A stretch of DNA of 64,000 nucleotides, taken from NCBI GenBank assembly GCA_013824865.1, contig PNON01000001.1:39291-103290 (forward strand), in the 5' to 3' direction. The DNA is from Anaerolinea sp. (GTDB lineage: Bacteria; Chloroflexota; Anaerolineae; Anaerolineales; Anaerolineaceae). Of this stretch, positions 18,801 through 25,165 are shown in pieces (the first letter of the stretch is position 1; every line of letters begins with the position of its first letter). The position numbers and the translations under genes are program-made. Below the pieces are notes generated by a model that ran no database searches, had not been told where the DNA came from, and saw only the letters and a program-made list of their open reading frames with translations.

Positions 18801-18888
18801 TGATACCATCTTCAGTAAACTTGAAGCAGCGTTTTGGTTCTTCAAATGGAGAGTTGATAACCGGATTTTCAATAACTACTTGAGGCAT
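15850..18888 (-). CDS. res: type III restriction enzyme, Res subunit (SF2 helicase plus C-terminal nuclease)
   Basis: [22 protein letters not shown] (Walker A), [13 protein letters not shown] (DEAH), [44 protein letters not shown], C-terminal YTPDYIVKI...[9 protein letters not shown] PD-(D/E)XK-like. Confidence 0.92.
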   Translation of the reverse strand: [1012 protein letters not shown]

Positions 18889-18992
18889 ATTCACCACCAT
18901 GCGAGATTGTTGTTTAACCCGCTAAAATTAATTATACAAGAACATGCAATTATTCCCAAACAAATTTGTCATTCATTATTTCCAAATCTACC

Positions 18993-19271
18993 TCAGTACG
19001 TAGTCTCCTGTCCCATCATCCGCTGCTGTATCCATTTTTCGCTGCGGCCGTGTTTTTGCCAGGTTTCCCTGGTGCGGTTAAGAGACCGGGCAGGGTCCAC
19101 CATTTCTTGCATGCGTTCATAGCCGACCTTCGCCAGCCAGAGGTTGGTCGGTTCAGCTTTGGGGCTGGGCACAGATTGGATCAATCGCAGCAAAATTTCC
19201 GGGTCAGTGACATCGGTCAATCGTAATTTTCCATCAACTGCTAACATTTTCAACTGGTGACAATTTGTCAC
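18993..19271 (-). pseudogene. BRO-N / DinD-like domain remnant
   Basis: CHQLKMLAVDGKLRLTDVTDPEILLRLIQSVPSPKAEPTNLWLAKVGYERMQEMVDPARSLNRTRETWQKHGRSEKWIQQRMMGQE matches the middle of BRO-N domain proteins but is cut at both ends. Confidence 0.65.
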
Positions 19272-19592
19272 CGACTGACTGCCTTGTAAATGTTATTGGT
19301 TATTCATCATAAAGCCTGCGGATATTAGTTCCTTCAAAAATTACCAGGTCTTTCTGCATTGATTCTCCCTCTTATTAATGATGATCGCGCCGGTGTTAAA
19401 AGTGCAATACTTTGTAATTGTTTTTCTGGTTTGTGCGGGTTTGGTGCAATATAAATTAACCTTTAACCGTCCTACAGTGGTTAATTTTGCAATCTCGGTC
19501 AGGCTCCTCAGCGATGTTGAGTTTAGATAGGTTTATAGGGGTGACATATCAAACTAGAAGGGAAGAATGGTTGGTGACGATCGATTCATTAC

Positions 19593-19628
19593 TTGTGTAC
19601 AATGTGTACATAGGGTATACTATGTACA
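19593..19628 (+). promoter_or_regulatory. promoter and autoregulatory operator of the toxin-antitoxin pair (three TGTACA motifs, 24-bp palindrome TGTACATAGGGTATACTATGTACA at 19605-19628)
   Basis: -35-like TTGTGT 19593, 17 bp, -10 TATACT 19616; TGTACA at 19596, 19605, 19623; antitoxin ATG at 19641. Confidence 0.75.
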
Positions 19629-19640
19629 CATGGAGAGAAA

Positions 19641-19916
19641 ATGAATAATTATACGGTCAATACCAGAGATGTGCGCAACCGGCTGCGTGAAGTGCTGGAT
19701 AGTGTCTACCTGCAGGATAAGGATGTGGTCATCGAGCGTAATGGCAAAGCCATTGCCGCCATCATTCCAGTGGAAGACTACCTGGCGCTACAGGAGGAGT
19801 TGGAAGACTTGCGTGCCGGACGTGTTGCTGACCTTGCATATACCAGCTGGAAAAACCAGCCTCAAAATGCTGTTACCCTGCAAGATTTCGAAGCCAGTTT
19901 GAAAAGAGATGAGTGA
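19641..19916 (+). CDS. type II toxin-antitoxin antitoxin, Phd/YefM family
   Basis: MNNYTVNTRDVRNRLREVLDSVYLQDKDVVIERNGKAIAAIIPVEDYLALQEELE. Confidence 0.9.
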   Translation: MNNYTVNTRDVRNRLREVLDSVYLQDKDVVIERNGKAIAAIIPVEDYLALQEELEDLRAGRVADLAYTSWKNQPQNAVTLQDFEASLKRDE

Positions 19917-20187
19917 AGTTCGCTGGCAGGTAAGGCTTCTCAAAGGACCGCAGAAAATCCTGCGCAAGCTGCCGGCAGATGCTCGCAACCGGCTGCTTGT
20001 GGTTTTACATCAGCTTGAGGTTAATGCCTATCCAGAAGGTTGTAAGAAACTCACCGGTTATGAGCATTTTTACCGCATCCGCGCGGGAGATTGGCGCATT
20101 ATTTACAGCGTAGAATCGGGTGAATTGGTCATCCTCGTATTGGAAATTGGGGCTCGTGGTGGAGTCTATAAGAATTTAGAAAAGTAG
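19909..20187 (+). CDS. type II toxin-antitoxin toxin, RelE/ParE family
   Basis: VRLLKGPQKILRKLPADARNRLLVVLHQLE...GCKKLTGYEHFYRIRAGDWRIIYSVESGELVILVLEIGARGGVYKNL; overlaps antitoxin. Confidence 0.9.
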   Translation: MSEVRWQVRLLKGPQKILRKLPADARNRLLVVLHQLEVNAYPEGCKKLTGYEHFYRIRAGDWRIIYSVESGELVILVLEIGARGGVYKNLEK

Positions 20188-20388
20188 AATTCCATTAAGC
20201 AATGGAATGATATTCATTAGGCACTTGTACATTGAGAATCGAGAATGGAAAACCGGGGTAAGAAGGTCAAAAGCCAGATGGGTGGAGAATGGGGATAAAG
20301 GAGGTAAAACAGGCGGGCACATAATTACACAGATGGACATTCATGTACAGGGTGGACAAAACATGCCCGTAAATGATGCAGGTATTGG

Positions 20389-20415
20389 GTGGACACACCG
20401 GTCCACCCCTACGAT
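20389..20415. repeat. intergenic palindrome-bearing repeat (gggtggacacaccggtccacccctacg)
   Basis: GGGTGGAC-acaccg-GTCCACCC inverted repeat. Confidence 0.45.
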
Positions 20416-20442
20416 GTGAATGTGCAAATTGAACAGGTCGAA

Positions 20443-21621
20443 TTAGATCACGCCGAGCTTTTTGCCGACTTTAGCGAAGGTATCCAGCACCTTATCGAGT
20501 TGTGCATCAGTGTGGGTGGCCATGTAGCTGGTGCGCAACAACTGGCGCCCGGGAGCCACAGCCGGTGAGATGACCGGGTTGACGAAGATGCCTTCGTCAA
20601 ACAGGGTCTTCCACATCAGGAAGGTCATGTCGTTATCGCCGATGATGATGGGAACGACCGGGGTGACCGAGTTACCAATATCAAAGCCCAGAGACTTATA
20701 GCCTTTGCGCATCTTATCCGCGTTGGCAAGGACGCGCGCGGGGCGGTCTGGCTCTTCGTGCATGACATGCAGGGCAGCCAGGGCAGCGGCGGTATTGGCA
20801 GGCGGGATGCTGGCGCTGAAGATGACCGAGCGGGCAAAATGCTTGATGTATGAAATGACATCCGTGTCACCGGCGATGAAACCGCCCAGGGAGGCAAAAG
20901 ATTTGCTGAAGGTGGACATGATGAGATCAACATCATTTGTGACACCGAAATGCGCCACCGTGCCGCGTCCGCCGCCCATCACGCCCATGCCGTGGGCATC
21001 ATCCACCATCAGGCGGGCGCCATATTTTTTCATCAGTGGGATCATCTGTGGCAGCGGAGCCAGGTCGCCTTCCATGCTGAAGAGGCCGTCCACTACCACC
21101 AGCTTGCCGATATTCTCAGGGATGGATTGGAGGGTACGTTCGAGGTGGTCCATGTCGTTGTGGACATAGCGCTCGATCTTGCCATAGCCCAATCGGGCGC
21201 CATCCACGATGCTGGCATGGTCATCTTTATCGAGGATCACTACATCACCGCGGCCGACCAGGGCGCTGATGGTTCCCAGGTTGACCTGCATGCCAGTAGA
21301 AAAGATGAGCGTGGCTTCTTTACCGACCCACTCGGCCAGCTCGTGTTCCAACTGCTCGTGCAGTTCAAGCGTACCATTCAAGAAGCGGGAGCCGGTGCAG
21401 GAGGTGCCAAAGCGCTTGATGGCTTCTATGGCGGCTTCCTTGACTTTCGGGTGGGTGGTGAGACCCAGGTAGTTATTGGAACCGCACATGATGAGGCGGT
21501 GACCTTTGAACACTGCTTCGGTGCCCTCGTTCTCAGTCAGAGGGATGAAGTAGGGATAAATACCGGTTGCCTTGGCGTTCTTTACATCCAAAAAATCGTT
21601 GCACTTCTGAAAGATATCCAT
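20443..21621 (-). CDS. aminotransferase class I/II fold alpha-oxoamine synthase, serine palmitoyltransferase-like
   Basis: MCGSNNYLGLTTHPKVKEAA, FSTGMQVNLGTISALVGRGDVVILDKDDHASIVDG, VDDAHGMGVMGGGRGT, PLP-Lys motif STFSKSFASLGGF, GIFVNPVISPAVAPGRQLLRTSYMATHT as in Bacteroidota SPTs. Confidence 0.85.
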   Translation of the reverse strand: MDIFQKCNDFLDVKNAKATGIYPYFIPLTENEGTEAVFKGHRLIMCGSNNYLGLTTHPKVKEAAIEAIKRFGTSCTGSRFLNGTLELHEQLEHELAEWVGKEATLIFSTGMQVNLGTISALVGRGDVVILDKDDHASIVDGARLGYGKIERYVHNDMDHLERTLQSIPENIGKLVVVDGLFSMEGDLAPLPQMIPLMKKYGARLMVDDAHGMGVMGGGRGTVAHFGVTNDVDLIMSTFSKSFASLGGFIAGDTDVISYIKHFARSVIFSASIPPANTAAALAALHVMHEEPDRPARVLANADKMRKGYKSLGFDIGNSVTPVVPIIIGDNDMTFLMWKTLFDEGIFVNPVISPAVAPGRQLLRTSYMATHTDAQLDKVLDTFAKVGKKLGVI

Positions 21622-21646
21622 GATAAAACCTCCAATAATAAAATAA

Positions 21647-22486
21647 TTACTGACGCCGTTTCATAATTCGGCGGATGGCATTTTTGACTTCCATATCCAT
21701 GACCACATAAGTGAAGTCACCCAGAATGGAGGTGAGGGTGTAATAAAACCAGCTCTGGAAACCGGGCAGGATGGTGTAGCGACCTTTGCGCATGTCTTTA
21801 ACGATGACGCTGGCCACTTTTTCGGCGGTGAGCACGCCAGCGTTATCAGCAAGTTCCTTGGTGATGGCAGGCTTCAAGTCCTTTTCAAATGCCAATTGGG
21901 GGGTGAGCGTATCGGGTGGGAATACGACCGATACCTGCACACCACGCGGTTTCAGCTCCGCGCGCAGCACATCAGAAAATCCGCGCACGGCATATTTGGA
22001 GGCACCGTACCCACTATAGCCGTAAGTGCCGATGAAACCAGCCATTGAAGAGATGTTGACGATCCAGCCGCTGCCGCGCTTGAGCATCCCGTTCACAAAG
22101 GCACGGGTCACATACACCGTGCCCAGGTAGTTGATATTCACCAGGTCGCGGAAGATCTCCGGCGCAAGGGTGGAGAACTTGCCGGGGTAGGTGATGCCGG
22201 CTGAGTTGATGAGAAAATCGGGGGTGCCATGTTCCTGCTCGTATTTTGCCAGGGCGGGCATGACCTTCTCCAGGTCGGAGACATCGCCGGCGACCAGGCG
22301 CAGTTGCTGGGCAGGGTTGACAAAATGGGAGCGGATCTCGTCCGCGGCTAGGTGAAGCTGATGATTGCGGCGGGCCATGATAGCAATATCCGCGCCCTGG
22401 CTGGCAAGCAGATTGGCCAGCGCCAGGCCGATGCCGCTGGAGCCACCGGTGATGAAAACGTGTTTAGCTGAGAAGTTTAATTTCAT
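21647..22486 (-). CDS. SDR family oxidoreductase, 3-ketodihydrosphingosine reductase (KDSR)-like
   Basis: HVFITGGSSGIGLALA...INSAGITYPGKF...VNINYLGTVYVTRAFVNGML...GFIGTYGYSGYGASKYAVRGFSDVLRAELKPRGVQVSVVFPPDTLTP; PPDT-P motif and C-terminal extension as in KDSR. Confidence 0.82.
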   Translation of the reverse strand: MKLNFSAKHVFITGGSSGIGLALANLLASQGADIAIMARRNHQLHLAADEIRSHFVNPAQQLRLVAGDVSDLEKVMPALAKYEQEHGTPDFLINSAGITYPGKFSTLAPEIFRDLVNINYLGTVYVTRAFVNGMLKRGSGWIVNISSMAGFIGTYGYSGYGASKYAVRGFSDVLRAELKPRGVQVSVVFPPDTLTPQLAFEKDLKPAITKELADNAGVLTAEKVASVIVKDMRKGRYTILPGFQSWFYYTLTSILGDFTYVVMDMEVKNAIRRIMKRRQ

Positions 22487-22577
22487 GGTTTATATAGTAT
22501 ACGATAAGAAAGGATTGATAAAGATAGCCTATTATAGTTTATAAATTTTTATTGATAGAAATTAGTCACTCATAAAC

Positions 22578-22608
22578 AACGAACCTCCCTATCAAAGGAA
22601 GGTTCGTT
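22578..22608 (-). terminator. hairpin downstream of the cytochrome cluster
   Basis: AACGAACCT...AGGTTCGTT 9-bp perfect arms, just below the frame-restored stop at 22617-22619. Confidence 0.55.
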
Positions 22609-22616
22609 GATCGAAT

Positions 22617-23799
22617 CTACTTTTCTGGCGCGCCGGCCAGTATCCAGGCTTTCAAGGCATCCAGCTCTTCAAGCGAGAGCTGCCCGGGGTGGCCGCCGGC
22701 TTCCATGATCTGGATAACCAGGCTGGCAGCCGGGTCACCAATGGTAAAGGCTTGCCCTTTAGCCACCATTCACCGCGTCCGCGTAAGTGGCCAGGGATAA
22801 ATCGCCAGAAGCGCCGTGACACATTCCGCATTTCTGCTGCATCAAAACGCCGATTCCTCCATCCCAGGTGGTGAGGTCAAGGTCGGTTTCCTGAGGTTTA
22901 TTGGGGTTCATATTCAGGGTTACAACAGTGGGCGTGGCAGTGGGTATGGGTGTCGGGATGCTGGTGGCGAGGACCTGAACCTGTTCAGCCGGTGGCAAGG
23001 TGGAGATGGCAGTAGTCTCAACCGTGACGAAGAAATAGATGCCGACCAGGGAAGCGAGGGAGAACACTGCAGCTATTGGAAAGAAAATAGAGCGGCGTTT
23101 CTTGATGACTTCAGGTGGAAAGGAGAATTTTCCGACCCCGGCTTTGATTTTTTCCAGCTCCAGGGCGTGATCTTCTTCCATCTCGTGGTGTTCTAGTTTG
23201 CCGTTGAATATGGATTTATTGAAGCGCTTGGAGTGAACATGGTAGAAGTGCCAGACGAGGATAGCCAGCACTGCCAGCACGGATTCACCGCCGTGGGCAG
23301 CTTTGGCTGCCGGGATGAAGACACCGGGCAGGAGATGGGCAGTCACGATCGGGTTCCAAAGCATGAAACCTGTGATGGCCATCACTGCGCCGCCCCACAT
23401 CAATGCCCAGTATTCAGCTTTCTCATCGAATGTGTAACGGCCTTGTTTTGGGCGGGATTTTTTCAGCCCGAAATTGTAACCAAAAGCCTGGATGCCATCT
23501 TTTACATCTTTAATGCCGGGAAGCATGGTCATTTCTGCGCATTCCACATAGGATTTGTAACCGATCAACACGAAATGGTAGATGATCTCGAACAGGAAGA
23601 TGGTGGCGGACACGCGGTGAATGATGCGCATCGCACTGATACCGCCAAATACCTGGATCAGCCATAGGGAAATATCCACGTTGATATATTTCTGCACCAG
23701 GCCAGTAATGGCGAGGGTGGTAAAAGAAAGGAACAGCAAGAGATGCTCAATACGTTGAGCTACCGGAAAGCGTTCGTAGGAAGAGGGTTTGTCGCTCAT
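22617..23799 (-). pseudogene. cytochrome b561-like membrane subunit with C-terminal cytochrome c domain, interrupted near its 3' end by an apparent frameshift (main ORF 22759..23799)
   Basis: YERFPVAQRIEHLLLFLSFTTLAITGLVQKY...ISAMRIIHRVSATIFLFEIIYHF...HGGESVLAVLAILVWHFYHVHSKRFN; CGMCHGASGDLSLATYADAVNGG then stop; next frame continues AKGQAFTIGDPAASLVIQIMEAGGHPGQLSLEELDALKAWILAGAPEK*. Confidence 0.8.
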
Positions 23800-24995
23800 G
23801 ATTCCTTCACTCCTTTGCGCTTATCGATCAAGCGGCGGATATAGTCGGAAATTACATATAAAGCCATGACACCAATCACCAGCGGGATCATGATCTTATA
23901 AAAGAGATTTACGTAGAATACAAGCGGAGCTTTAGTGGGGCTGGCAGTGTAATGGCTCATCCATGAGGCGGGGAAGTTTTCACTGGCATCCGGGTGACAC
24001 TTCTGGCAGGTCTTCAGCAAATTGCTCTTGATGTGCAGGCCGTTGGCAGGGGCATCTGAACGGGTCATATTATGGACACCATGGCAATCGATACACACCG
24101 GGGTGTTGGTTTGCTGATCGGGGGCTGTTTTTTCAAAGATGGTCACTGTTGTGCCATGGAAGTCTGCGATATAGGTGCTGTTGACTTTGGAGGAAAGACC
24201 ATACTTATCCATTAGTGCTTTATCAGCGTGGCATTTAGAACAAATACCAGGTGAGCGGAGACGGAAGGCATTATCGATGGCGGAAACATTGTGCACGCTG
24301 TGGCAATCTATGCAGGTGGGGGTGTCGATGTTGCCTTCCAGCAGCAGGCTGGATCCGTGCACAGAGCCTTTGTATTGCCCATAGATCTCGTTGTGGCATT
24401 TGGAACAGGTGAGGGGAATATTCACCCGTGCCTCTCCCAGGGTGTTGCCATTCTTATCCACCAGCAGGGTCTGGGTATGCGGATTGTGACAATCGGTGCA
24501 GGCCGGGGCGAGCACATTACCGGCTTCATGAGCCTGCATGTGGATGCTGTCTTTCACAGCAGCATACTGTTCTGCGTGACATTGCTGGCAGGCCTGGGTG
24601 GCTTCAAAACTGAATTCTTTATGAGTATCGATGGTCAACTCAGGATGGGGATAGCCAGTAATGGATATATGGCAAGTGGTGCAGGGTAAACCCTGATTAC
24701 CGTGCACTGTCTGTTGATATAACCCGCCATCAATACTGATCGATAGTTTTTCACCATCGGGGAGAGTTGTGATCAACCCGGGTTTACCATGACATCCCAG
24801 GCAGGCAGAATCTGATAGCTCAGCCGCTGATAATTGGAGATTGTCTGGCGCTTGCGCAAGAGCTGGTCCTGCCACGGCAGTACTATTGGGTAGGAATGCC
24901 GTGCCGATCAACACGAGGGCAATAAAAACCCCTGCGATGATCCAGGGTAAGTGGAATGGGTTTGGATGTTTTCCCTTCATAATTCGATTCTCCAT
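23796..24995 (-). CDS. membrane-anchored multiheme cytochrome c (9 CXXCH)
   Basis: CLGCH, CTTCH, CQQCH, CTDCH, CSKCH, CIDCH, CSKCH, CIDCH, CQKCH; N-terminal signal/anchor and C-terminal TM helix. Confidence 0.88.
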   Translation of the reverse strand: MENRIMKGKHPNPFHLPWIIAGVFIALVLIGTAFLPNSTAVAGPALAQAPDNLQLSAAELSDSACLGCHGKPGLITTLPDGEKLSISIDGGLYQQTVHGNQGLPCTTCHISITGYPHPELTIDTHKEFSFEATQACQQCHAEQYAAVKDSIHMQAHEAGNVLAPACTDCHNPHTQTLLVDKNGNTLGEARVNIPLTCSKCHNEIYGQYKGSVHGSSLLLEGNIDTPTCIDCHSVHNVSAIDNAFRLRSPGICSKCHADKALMDKYGLSSKVNSTYIADFHGTTVTIFEKTAPDQQTNTPVCIDCHGVHNMTRSDAPANGLHIKSNLLKTCQKCHPDASENFPASWMSHYTASPTKAPLVFYVNLFYKIMIPLVIGVMALYVISDYIRRLIDKRKGVKES

Positions 24996-25112
24996 GCTTC
25001 AAGATGGAATTATTAAAACTGGATTAATTATAACGAGTTTTACAGATTAATCCTCATAAGAATACAAATCCAGGCAAATTATGACAATAATATGATTTTC
25101 ATCGGGGGAACA

Positions 25113-25144
25113 TAAAAAGCGGTGGTTTTTCAGGCCACCGCTTT
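25113..25144 (-). terminator. rho-independent terminator of the decaheme gene
   Basis: Minus strand AAAGCGGTGG-cctgaaaaa-CCACCGCTTTTTA: 10-bp stem then T run. Confidence 0.8.
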
Positions 25145-25165
25145 GTACAGCAGAAAGGCATAAAA

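Noticed and set aside
10984-20187. Integrated prophage or integrative element
   Set aside because: Only a BRO remnant is seen; no integrase, structural phage genes or att repeats were recognised, and the tRNA-Arg at 7 kb is not directly adjacent.
20950-21666. Plus-strand ORF of 238 aa
   Set aside because: Lies opposite the SPT-like gene in GC-rich DNA; composition-driven shadow ORF without recognisable domain.
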